From the NCBI GenBank assembly GCA_026400305.1, contig JAPLPI010000002.1, forward strand, positions 1-7,537: a stretch of DNA of 7,537 nucleotides. The letters are read 5' to 3'. The notes beneath the pieces were generated by a model. It was not told where the DNA came from, searched no databases, and saw only the letters and a list, made by a program, of their open reading frames with translations. The stretch is from Alphaproteobacteria bacterium. GTDB lineage: Bacteria > Pseudomonadota > Alphaproteobacteria > Micropepsales > Micropepsaceae. Made by a program: the position numbers and the translations under genes. This document shows, piece by piece, positions 1 through 5,138 of the stretch. The stretch's first letter is position 1, and each line of letters starts with the position of its first letter.

Positions 1-1245
1 GTCGACGAAGCGCTGGACCGCCTGGCCAAGAATGTCCGCAACTACACCACCAAGGACGGCGCCGCCGCCAAGGACGATGTGGTCGTGATCGATTATGAAG
101 GCAGCATCGACGGCACCCCCTTTGCCGGCGGCAAGGGCGAGGACTTCAGCCTGACCCTGGGTTCGGGCACCTTCATTCCCGGTTTTGAAGACGGTTTGAT
201 CGGCGCCAAGGCCGGCGACAATCGCGATGTGAAGGTCACCTTCCCGACCGAGTATCACGCCCCCGAAATGGCCGGCAAGAACGCGGTGTTCGCCGTGACC
301 GTCAAGGAAGTGAAGCAGGCCGAAGACACCAAGATCGACGACGAGCTGGCCAAGAATGTCCGAAACTACACTACCAAGGACGGCGCCGCCGCCAAGGACG
401 ATGTGGTTGTGATCGATTATGAAGGCAGCATTGATGGCAGCCCCTTTGCGGGCGGCAAGGGCGAGGACTTCAGCCTGACCTTGGGTTCTGGCACCTTCAT
501 TCCAGGTTTTGAAGACGGTCTGATCGGCGCCAAGGCCGGTGACGGCCGCGACGTGAAGGTCGCCTTCCCGACCGAGTATCACGCGCCAGAAATGGCCGGC
601 AAGGACGCGGTGTTCGCCGTGACGGTCAAGGAAGTGAAGCAGGCCGAAGACACCAAAATCAACGACGAGCTGGCCAAGAAGCTGGGCGTGGACGATCTGG
701 CGACCCTGAAGACCCGAGTGCGCGAACAGCTGGCCGACGACTACAAGTCCGCCAGCCGCCTGCACCTGAAGCGCCGCGTGCTGGACGCGCTGGACAATGC
801 CCACAGCTTCCATCTGCCGCCTGCCATGGTCGAACATGAGTTCACCAACATCTGGGCCCAGGTCGAGGAAGAGCTGAAACGCGAAGGCAAGACCGCCGCC
901 GACGAAGGCAAGACCGAAGACGAGTTGAAGGCCGAGTACCGCAAGATCGCCGAGCGCCGCGTGCGCCTGGGCCTGGTCCTAGGAAAGCTGGGCGAGCAGA
1001 ACGGCATCACCATCGCCAATGACGAAGTCCAGCGCGCCATCATGGCTCGCGCCCGCCAGTTCCCCGGCCAGGAACAGCAGGTGTTCCAGTTCTATTCCCA
1101 GAACCAGCAGGCCCAGGCCGAGATCCGTGCTCCCCTGTTCGAGGACAAGGTGGTGGACTTCATCGCTGAACTTGCGACCATCACCGACAAGAAAGTCGAC
1201 AAGGACATCCTCTTTGCCGATCCGGAAGACGAACCGGTCAAGTAG
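1..1245 (+). CDS. tig: Trigger factor with tandem-duplicated PPIase domain (5' end missing)
   Basis: Ribosome-associated chaperone and prolyl isomerase that shields nascent chains in the cytoplasm. The frame is open from base 1, so the gene begins upstream; the GTG at 79 is an internal Val, not a start. About 130 N-terminal residues, including the ribosome-binding domain, should lie off the window, judging from E. coli Tig. The 414 visible residues read: linker VDEALDR (1–7), FKBP-type PPIase unit A (8–115), near-identical unit B (116–223), then the helical SurA-like substrate-binding C-terminal domain (224–414), ending PEDEPVK and TAG. Both units contain IPGFEDG, EYHAPEMAGK and the AVFAVTV strand. 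The Phe in IPGFEDG matches E. coli F198, a residue needed for isomerase activity. A normal trigger factor has one PPIase domain and about 430–450 residues; this one should be near 545. The family is certain. The double domain is directly visible; its functional effect is not known. clpP follows after 89 bases. Confidence 0.97.
   Translation, partial: VDEALDRLAKNVRNYTTKDGAAAKDDVVVIDYEGSIDGTPFAGGKGEDFSLTLGSGTFIPGFEDGLIGAKAGDNRDVKVTFPTEYHAPEMAGKNAVFAVTVKEVKQAEDTKIDDELAKNVRNYTTKDGAAAKDDVVVIDYEGSIDGSPFAGGKGEDFSLTLGSGTFIPGFEDGLIGAKAGDGRDVKVAFPTEYHAPEMAGKDAVFAVTVKEVKQAEDTKINDELAKKLGVDDLATLKTRVREQLADDYKSASRLHLKRRVLDALDNAHSFHLPPAMVEHEFTNIWAQVEEELKREGKTAADEGKTEDELKAEYRKIAERRVRLGLVLGKLGEQNGITIANDEVQRAIMARARQFPGQEQQVFQFYSQNQQAQAEIRAPLFEDKVVDFIAELATITDKKVDKDILFADPEDEPVK
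22..345. repeat. Tandem duplication unit A (FKBP domain copy 1 of tig)
   Basis: This is the first of two directly adjacent 324-base units, exactly 108 codons, each covering one complete FKBP-type PPIase domain. It starts at CTGGCCAAGAA (22–32) and ends with the codons for KIDDE. The left flank (VDEALDR) looks like the ordinary linker before a trigger factor PPIase domain and is not repeated, so this is probably the first copy and no third copy is expected upstream. Relative to unit B it carries Thr in GTPF, Asn in GDNR, Thr in VTFP, Asn in GKNA and Asp in KIDDE. The other codon differences (16, hand count) are synonymous. Confidence 0.95.
346..669. repeat. Tandem duplication unit B (FKBP domain copy 2 of tig)
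   Basis: This second 324-base unit follows unit A without a gap and in frame. By hand alignment 301 of 324 bases and 103 of 108 residues match unit A. Replacements are Thr to Ser (GSPF), Asn to Gly (GDGR, all three codon bases changed), Thr to Ala (VAFP), Asn to Asp (GKDA) and Asp to Asn (KINDE). It starts at the second CTGGCCAAGAA (346–356). The same word recurs at 670–680, just past its end, where the sequence passes into the normal C-terminal domain (KKLGVDDLATLK). Confidence 0.95.
670..680. repeat. Third copy of the 11-base junction word CTGGCCAAGAA
   Basis: CTGGCCAAGAA occurs at 22–32, 346–356 and 670–680, each exactly 324 bases apart. After 680 the sequence no longer resembles the duplicated unit, and before 22 it does not resemble the unit's end. 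In a single-copy ancestor this word would have flanked the PPIase domain once on each side, so it is the likely crossover or slippage site that created the duplication. It encodes LAK(N/K) in tig. Confidence 0.85.
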
Positions 1246-1265
1246 CCTCGTAATCCGCCAAGGGA

Positions 1266-1281
1266 ACGCTATATTAAGCGT
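1266..1281. promoter_or_regulatory. Inverted repeat with -10-like sequence, upstream of clpP
   Basis: In the 89-base tig–clpP spacer, ACGCT (1266–1270) and AGCGT (1277–1281) form a perfect 5-base inverted repeat around ATATTA. The overlapping TATATT (1270–1275) resembles a -10 box, and CTATAT also resembles the -10 of alphaproteobacterial heat-shock sigma promoters. I find no convincing -35 at the expected distance, since the region near 1246–1252 only weakly resembles CTTGA. It may be a clpP promoter with an operator-like palindrome, or chance. Confidence 0.25.
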
Positions 1282-1334
1282 GGCCGGGGGAGTTTCCGGC
1301 TAATGTCCCCTGACGAATCAAGAGGCGCCGCTGC

Positions 1335-1967
1335 ATGTCGAACCCGACCGAATTCTACAACAACACCCTGGTCCCCATGGTGGTCGAGCAGACCGCCCGC
1401 GGCGAGCGTGCGTTCGACATTTATTCGCGTCTTCTGAAGGAACGGCTGATCTTCATCACCGGTCCGATTGAGGATTTCGGCGCCAGCCTGCTGATCGCCC
1501 AGCTTCTGTTTCTTGAGGCCGAAAACCCCAAGAAGGAAATCCATATGTATATCAATTCTCCGGGCGGCCTCGTCACGGCGGGCATGGCGATCTACGACAC
1601 CATGCAGTACGTGCGGCCGATGATTCACACCTATTGCATCGGCCAGGCCGCTTCGATGGGCTCGCTGCTGCTGTGCGCCGGCAAGAAGGGCGAACGCTAT
1701 GCCCTGCCCAATGCCCGGGTGATGGTCCACCAGCCCAGTGCCTCCTATTATGGCCAGGCCGTGGATATCGGCCGCCACGCCCAGGAGATCGTGAAACTCA
1801 AGCGCCGGCTGAACGAGATCTATGCGAAGCATACCGGCCAGACTGTGGAAGCCATTGAAAAGCTGCTGGACCGGGATACCTACATGACCGGCGAGGAAGC
1901 TAAGGTTTTCGGCTTGATCGATCAGGTAATGGAGCGCCGTCCGGACCAGGAAGCCCCGGCCTCTTAA
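1335..1967 (+). CDS. clpP: ATP-dependent Clp protease proteolytic subunit ClpP
   Basis: Serine peptidase of family S14. It forms a two-ring 14-mer that degrades proteins threaded in by ClpX or ClpA in the cytoplasm. The 210 residues are a full-length ClpP. The catalytic triad is Ser107 (QAASMGS), His132 (VHQP) and Asp181 (DRDTYM). The oxyanion/substrate strand SPGG is at 75–78, and the N-terminal axial-loop region is followed by the usual [16 protein letters not shown] block. The ATG at 1335 is chosen because AGAGG (1321–1325) lies 9 bases upstream and the protein starts at the normal point for mature-type alphaproteobacterial ClpP. One oddity: the segment after the catalytic His reads [10 protein letters not shown], where nearly all ClpPs have HQP(S/L)GG. 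The Gly-Gly that lines the substrate groove is Ala-Ser. It lies between tig and clpX, same strand, and acts with ClpX. Confidence 0.97.
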   Translation: MSNPTEFYNNTLVPMVVEQTARGERAFDIYSRLLKERLIFITGPIEDFGASLLIAQLLFLEAENPKKEIHMYINSPGGLVTAGMAIYDTMQYVRPMIHTYCIGQAASMGSLLLCAGKKGERYALPNARVMVHQPSASYYGQAVDIGRHAQEIVKLKRRLNEIYAKHTGQTVEAIEKLLDRDTYMTGEEAKVFGLIDQVMERRPDQEAPAS

Positions 1968-1990
1968 CACCTCTTCGGTTTTTTTTGTTA
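1965..1990 (+). terminator. Possible weak terminator after clpP
   Basis: The clpP stop codon runs into a short sequence that can fold with ACC (1969–1971) against GGT (1977–1979), or TAACA against TGTTA (1965–1969 with 1986–1990). A run of eight T is at 1979–1986. The T tract is convincing but the stems are short, so it may act as a partial terminator or be only AT-rich spacer. Confidence 0.3.
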
Positions 1991-2004
1991 AAGTTCTGGA
2001 ATAA

Positions 2005-2028
2005 CTGGTAGATTCAGTATTCTACCGG
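2005..2028. promoter_or_regulatory. Palindromic hairpin in the clpP–clpX spacer
   Basis: CTGGTAGA (2005–2012) and TCTACCGG (2021–2028) can pair over 8 positions with one G·U, around the 8-base loop TTCAGTAT. It stands in the AT-rich part of the 230-base spacer, about 170 bases before clpX. No T run follows on the plus strand, so it is not a standard terminator of clpP. It may be an operator or an RNA structure in a clpX leader. The rest of the spacer holds a small GC-rich hairpin just before clpX and no gene I can support. Confidence 0.35.
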
Positions 2029-2149
2029 ATTAAAGAAATCTTGATCCCATCGGCCTTAGCATGGTCGAATGTTGGGAAGCGGGGGTGCTTCGGCGCTGCC
2101 CTCACATTGTGCATAGCAGCAAAGGCCGTTTAGGCTGGAAGCTGCCCAG

Positions 2150-2167
2150 TGCCCCCTCCCAGGGGCA
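2150..2167 (+). promoter_or_regulatory. Small GC hairpin in the clpX leader
   Basis: TGCCCC (2150–2155) pairs with GGGGCA (2162–2167) around a 6-base loop. It lies 20 bases before the clpX Shine-Dalgarno (GGTGGAAG, 2187–2194) and leaves that site free. A role in the leader RNA is possible but unproven. Confidence 0.25.
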
Positions 2168-2197
2168 ATAAGGGGCGAAAGGGCCCGGTGGAAGACC

Positions 2198-3466
2198 ATG
2201 AGCAAGTCCAGCGGCGGCGAGGCCAAGAACACGCTTTACTGCTCTTTCTGTGGCAAGAGCCAGCACGAGGTTCGCAAGCTGATTGCGGGTCCGACCGTGT
2301 TCATCTGCGATGAATGCGTCGAACTCTGCATGGAAATTATCCGGGAGGAGAACAAGACCTCCTTCATGAAGTCCAAGGAGGGTGTTCCCACCACACAGGA
2401 AATCTTCAAGGTGCTGGACGATTACGTCGTCGGCCAGAGCCACGCCAAGAAGGTGCTCTCGGTTGCCGTCCACAACCATTACAAGCGCATCAACTCGTCC
2501 GGCAAGAACGGTGATGTCGAACTGGCCAAGTCCAACATCATGCTGATCGGCCCCACCGGCTGCGGCAAGACGTTGCTGGCCCAGACCCTGGCGCGCATCC
2601 TGGACGTGCCCTTCACCATGGCCGACGCCACCACCCTGACCGAAGCCGGTTATGTCGGTGAAGACGTCGAGAACATCATTCTCAAGTTGCTGCAGGCCGC
2701 CGACTACAATGTCGAACGCGCCCAGCGCGGCATCGTCTATATCGACGAAGTCGACAAGATCAGCCGCAAGTCGGACAATCCCTCCATCACCCGCGACGTG
2801 TCGGGCGAAGGCGTGCAGCAGGCCCTGCTCAAGATCATGGAAGGCACTGTCGCATCCGTGCCGCCGCAGGGCGGGCGCAAGCATCCCCAGCAGGAATTCC
2901 TGCAGGTGGACACGACCAACATCCTGTTCATCTGCGGCGGCGCCTTTTCCGGCCTGGACAAGATCATTGCCCAGCGCACCCAGGGCTCATCTATGGGCTT
3001 CGGTTCGAACCCCAAGGGTCCGGACGAACGTGGCACCGGCGAACTCCTGCGCGAAGTCGAGCCCGAGGACATGCTGAAATTCGGCCTGATCCCGGAATTC
3101 ATCGGCCGTCTTCCGGTCCTCGCCACCCTGGGCGATTTGCAGGAAACCGCGCTGATCGAAATCCTGACCCGTCCGAAGAACGCGCTGGCCAAGCAGTATA
3201 TGCGCATGTTCGAGATGGAAGGCGTCAAGCTGCGCTTCCAGGAAGAAGCGCTGCACTCCATCGCCAAGCGCGCGATCATGCGCAAGACCGGTGCCCGCGG
3301 CCTGCGTTCCATTCTGGAAGGCATCCTGCTGGAGACCATGTTCGAACTGCCGACACTGTCGGGTGTGCAGGAAGTGGTCATCACCTCCGATGTGGTCGAG
3401 GGCAAGGCTCGCCCGCTCTACACCTATTCGGACAAAGCCGAAGCGCGTGAGAAATCCGCTTCCTGA
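2198..3466 (+). CDS. clpX: ATP-dependent Clp protease ATP-binding subunit ClpX
   Basis: Hexameric AAA+ unfoldase that recognises degradation tags and adaptors, unfolds substrates and feeds them to ClpP. The 422 residues match the usual length (E. coli 424). In order: an N-terminal zinc-binding domain with Cys15, Cys18, Cys37 and Cys40; Walker A GPTGCGKT (118–125); pore-1 loop GYVG (151–154); Walker B with Asp183-Glu184; pore-2 loop VSGEGVQQ (201–208); RKH loop (227–229); sensor-2 GARGLR with Arg370. The ClpP-docking loop reads MGF (266–268) instead of the common IGF. The ATG at 2198 has GGTGGAAG (2187–2194) just upstream and gives the normal N-terminus ahead of the zinc finger. The 230-base gap from clpP suggests clpX may have its own promoter, though I cannot identify one. 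It ends tail-to-tail against the lactonase-like gene. Confidence 0.98.
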   Translation: MSKSSGGEAKNTLYCSFCGKSQHEVRKLIAGPTVFICDECVELCMEIIREENKTSFMKSKEGVPTTQEIFKVLDDYVVGQSHAKKVLSVAVHNHYKRINSSGKNGDVELAKSNIMLIGPTGCGKTLLAQTLARILDVPFTMADATTLTEAGYVGEDVENIILKLLQAADYNVERAQRGIVYIDEVDKISRKSDNPSITRDVSGEGVQQALLKIMEGTVASVPPQGGRKHPQQEFLQVDTTNILFICGGAFSGLDKIIAQRTQGSSMGFGSNPKGPDERGTGELLREVEPEDMLKFGLIPEFIGRLPVLATLGDLQETALIEILTRPKNALAKQYMRMFEMEGVKLRFQEEALHSIAKRAIMRKTGARGLRSILEGILLETMFELPTLSGVQEVVITSDVVEGKARPLYTYSDKAEAREKSAS

Positions 3467-3477
3467 CTTGATTTTTT
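3440..3477 (+). terminator. Weak hairpin plus T run at the end of clpX
   Basis: GAAGCG (3440–3445) pairs with CGCTTC (3457–3462) across the last clpX codons, and a run of six T follows at 3472–3477. The 9-base gap between stem and T run and the 11-base loop make it a poor intrinsic terminator. It may act together with the hairpins just downstream. Confidence 0.3.
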
Positions 3478-3480
3478 GAC

Positions 3481-3544
3481 CGCACGAGTGAGTAGCTCGT
3501 GCTCACGTGCGTTAAGCGCGCTCCGCGCGCGTCCTTCTCGGACG
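3481..3544. terminator. Cluster of GC-rich inverted repeats between convergent clpX and the lactonase gene
   Basis: Three stem-loops lie almost end to end. GCACGAG/CTCGTGC (3482–3488 with 3496–3502) has a 7-base loop. GCGCGC/GCGCGC (3516–3521 with 3525–3530) has a 3-base loop. CGTCC/GGACG (3530–3534 with 3540–3544) has a 5-base loop. The first can refold into a longer stem, CGCACG plus TGAG pairing with CTCA plus CGTGCG (3481–3511, with a 2-base bulge). The position between two convergent genes suits a bidirectional transcription barrier or 3'-end stabiliser, but neither strand has a T run right after a stem. It could also be a dispersed palindromic (REP-like) element. Confidence 0.45.
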
Positions 3545-3573
3545 GCAAAAATCTCGGCGTCAGGAAACTGATT

Positions 3574-4857
3574 TCACGCCATGGTGAGAAGCCCGCACCA
3601 GAACAGGATGCCGTGACTGGTATCCACGTCGATCTTGCGCACGAAATCCAGAGTGCCGTTCGGCAAGATTTTGAAGATCGAGAAGCCCGCACTGACGGTG
3701 CGCACGCCGCGGCCTTCCTGCACCAAAAGAGGCGTGGTGGCGGCGGCCACTAGCACCTTGCCGGCCGGATCGATGGTGAAGGTGCGCAGCTCGAAGCCGC
3801 GCGCTTCGATACGCTGGGCTAATCTGGGCTCGCCGGTTGTCGTGTCGATGCTCCAGACGACAATGCTGTTTTCGCCGCCGTTAGAAACTTTCTGGCCGTT
3901 CACCAAGGTGGTGCCAGAGCCGCGATTGGTCTGGTAGACATATTTGCCATTGGGATGGACATGGATCGGTCCCGCCGTCTGGCCGGGATGCCTGGCCTTG
4001 CCATCCTTGTCGAGCAGCGCGCTGCCCATGAAGCGGGGGCGATCGCTCAAGGTGCCATCCTCCAGCAACCAGTAGGTATAGATCGAATTCTCACGCTCCA
4101 TCGAGACATAGATGAAGGGCTTGGAGGGATGAAAATCCAGGTGGCGCGGTCCAAAGCCCATGCCGCCTTCCAATGTGACCTTCTGCGCCTGGCGCAACTG
4201 TCCGCCGGGCCGGATATCGAACACTTCGATAGTGCCCGGGTCTTCAGCCTTGCCGCTGCCAGCCACGCCGGGGGTGCGCGGCACCGGATCGTTGCCCCGG
4301 CTGCAGATGGTGATGGTGTTTTTTATCGGCGTCGCCCGCACCTGGTGGGCATAGATGCCGAAATCCAGCTTCAGATATTGCGGCACCTCCGGGCCGATGC
4401 TGCCATCCGGGCCGATGGGATGCACGGAAATTGAGCTGGGATTGTTGTAGGCGATCAGCAGGAAGTGGCCCTTGAGGTCGGTGCTGCAATGGACGGGGCG
4501 CACCGGCAACAGCACCGGTTCGCCTTGCTGGGTCAGGCTGCCGTCGGGAGCAACGCGGAAGGCGAAGGCATAGTGATTGGAATCGTTGCCGGCCACGCCA
4601 GCCGGGCCGCTGGGCGGCTGGCGGTTGCTGGCGATAACATAGAGAAACCGGCGCGAGGGATGCGGCCAAGCATATTGAATATTGGCGGGCAGGATGATGC
4701 TACTGCGAAAGGTCAGCGACGCCGCATCCGGATCTAGGTCGTAGATCGTCAGATTGGGCCCGGTCGAGGCATAAAATGGAAGAGTGGTTTTGGCCTGCGC
4801 CGCGCCCGGCAGGCCCGCCGCGCCCAGCAATCCCGCAAATGTCCGCCGATTCAGCAT
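3574..4857 (-). CDS. Exported lactonase-family seven-bladed beta-propeller protein
   Basis: This belongs to the PF10282 fold group, which includes E. coli 6-phosphogluconolactonase Pgl (YbhE) and fungal muconate-lactonizing enzymes. The evidence is propeller-blade motifs such as GFGPRHLDFHP (234–244), AGPIHVHPNGKYVYQTNRG (295–313) and the late blade FELRTFTIDPAGK (355–367). The 427 residues begin with NRRTF (3–7), a short hydrophobic stretch and an AQA site near residue 22, which reads as a Tat-type signal peptide. The protein is therefore probably periplasmic, unlike cytoplasmic Pgl. It is also nearly 100 residues longer than E. coli Pgl. The substrate is unknown: a sugar lactone is possible, but many family members are unassigned. 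The ATG at 4857 (minus strand) has GGAGG 4 bases upstream (4862–4866). It is convergent with clpX and divergent from lon, on its own strand, so it is not part of the protease operon. Confidence 0.85.
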   Translation of the reverse strand: MLNRRTFAGLLGAAGLPGAAQAKTTLPFYASTGPNLTIYDLDPDAASLTFRSSIILPANIQYAWPHPSRRFLYVIASNRQPPSGPAGVAGNDSNHYAFAFRVAPDGSLTQQGEPVLLPVRPVHCSTDLKGHFLLIAYNNPSSISVHPIGPDGSIGPEVPQYLKLDFGIYAHQVRATPIKNTITICSRGNDPVPRTPGVAGSGKAEDPGTIEVFDIRPGGQLRQAQKVTLEGGMGFGPRHLDFHPSKPFIYVSMERENSIYTYWLLEDGTLSDRPRFMGSALLDKDGKARHPGQTAGPIHVHPNGKYVYQTNRGSGTTLVNGQKVSNGGENSIVVWSIDTTTGEPRLAQRIEARGFELRTFTIDPAGKVLVAAATTPLLVQEGRGVRTVSAGFSIFKILPNGTLDFVRKIDVDTSHGILFWCGLLTMA

Positions 4858-4883
4858 TTTTCCTCCGAATATGGTTTGGGGGG

Positions 4884-4912
4884 AAAATAGGGCGCTGGGG
4901 CGGGCCGGGCAA
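4884..4912 (-). promoter_or_regulatory. Candidate sigma-70-type promoter for the lactonase-family gene
   Basis: Read on the minus strand, TTGCCC (4907–4912) and TATTTT (4884–4889) are separated by exactly 17 bases. This would start transcription near 4877, about 20 bases before the ATG and just ahead of the GGAGG ribosome-binding site. The boxes match the consensus only partly, so this is a plausible candidate rather than a firm call. Confidence 0.4.
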
Positions 4913-4984
4913 ATCGGTCACGACCGGTGAAAAAAGCTCAGTTCCCCGCTGGTTTTTGTGTGCAGCCTGGGACTTGGGGAGGTT

Positions 4985-5013
4985 AACCCCCTGCGCTGCC
5001 TTGAAACCCCCTG
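4985..5013. repeat. Phased direct repeat AACCCCCTG in the lactonase–lon divergent region
   Basis: AACCCCCTG occurs at 4985–4993 and 5005–5013, with starts exactly 20 bases (about two helical turns) apart. The first overlaps the palindrome GGTTAACC (4981–4988). The second overlaps CTTGAAA (5000–5006) and forms the left arm of a C5/G5 hairpin (5007–5011 with 5017–5021). The spacing is what one expects for a regulator bound twice on one DNA face, but no known operator is recognised. Confidence 0.4.
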
Positions 5014-5030
5014 TTAGGGGGGCCACTTTA
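5000..5030 (+). promoter_or_regulatory. Candidate -35 (CTTGAAA) of a lon promoter
   Basis: CTTGAAA at 5000–5006 matches the -35 of heat-shock sigma promoters and is close to the sigma-70 TTGACA. The sequence at the expected -10 distance (around 5023–5030, CCACTTTA) is a poor match to either class. lon is commonly heat-inducible, so the site is worth noting. It would leave a leader of about 100 bases before the lon start. Confidence 0.25.
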
Positions 5031-5046
5031 CGGTATCCGGAGTCGG

Positions 5047-5126
5047 CCCGAATTGTGTCGGGAGGCTCTTTGTTTCAAAGGCTTCGCCCAGCAGGCTAAG
5101 TCAATTTTGGCCGGGCGTATCCCGGC
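5047..5126 (+). promoter_or_regulatory. Row of small hairpins in the putative lon leader
   Basis: There are three short inverted repeats: CCCGA/TCGGG (5047–5051 with 5058–5062), CTTTG/CAAAG (5068–5072 with 5076–5080) and GCCGGG/CCCGGC (5110–5115 with 5121–5126). The last ends at the base before the lon Shine-Dalgarno AGGAG (5127–5131), which stays unpaired. The 281 bases from 4858 to 5138 hold no gene I can support, only these repeats and the promoter candidates listed separately. Confidence 0.3.
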
Positions 5127-5138
5127 AGGAGCACCAGT

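Noticed and set aside
1..669. The PPIase duplication as an assembly or sequencing artefact
   Set aside because: The two units differ at about 7% of bases, mostly at third codon positions, and the frame is intact. An assembly error would give identical copies. A chimera of two strains remains possible but would not naturally join at the shared 11-base word.
1269..1970. Long open frame of 233 codons on the minus strand
   Set aside because: It is fully antisense to clpP, which has all its catalytic residues. The translation resembles no family and is a typical shadow in GC-rich DNA.
2040..2070. CTTGAT at 2040–2045 as a heat-shock or sigma-70 -35 for clpX
   Set aside because: No -10-like sequence lies at 15–18 bases downstream, and the CCCAT that follows is far too close.
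2102..2884. Open frame of 260 codons on the minus strand over the clpX leader and first half
   Set aside because: It mirrors the clpX coding sequence and its product shows no recognisable motif. I see no supporting ribosome-binding site.
3955..4434. Plus-strand open frame of 159 codons inside the lactonase-family gene
   Set aside because: The minus-strand frame carries the signal peptide and propeller motifs. The plus-strand product has none and lies wholly inside it.
3574..4857. Assigning the propeller gene as pgl (6-phosphogluconolactonase)
   Set aside because: It has a signal peptide and nearly 100 extra residues compared with cytoplasmic E. coli Pgl, and there are no pentose phosphate genes nearby. 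Only family membership is supported.
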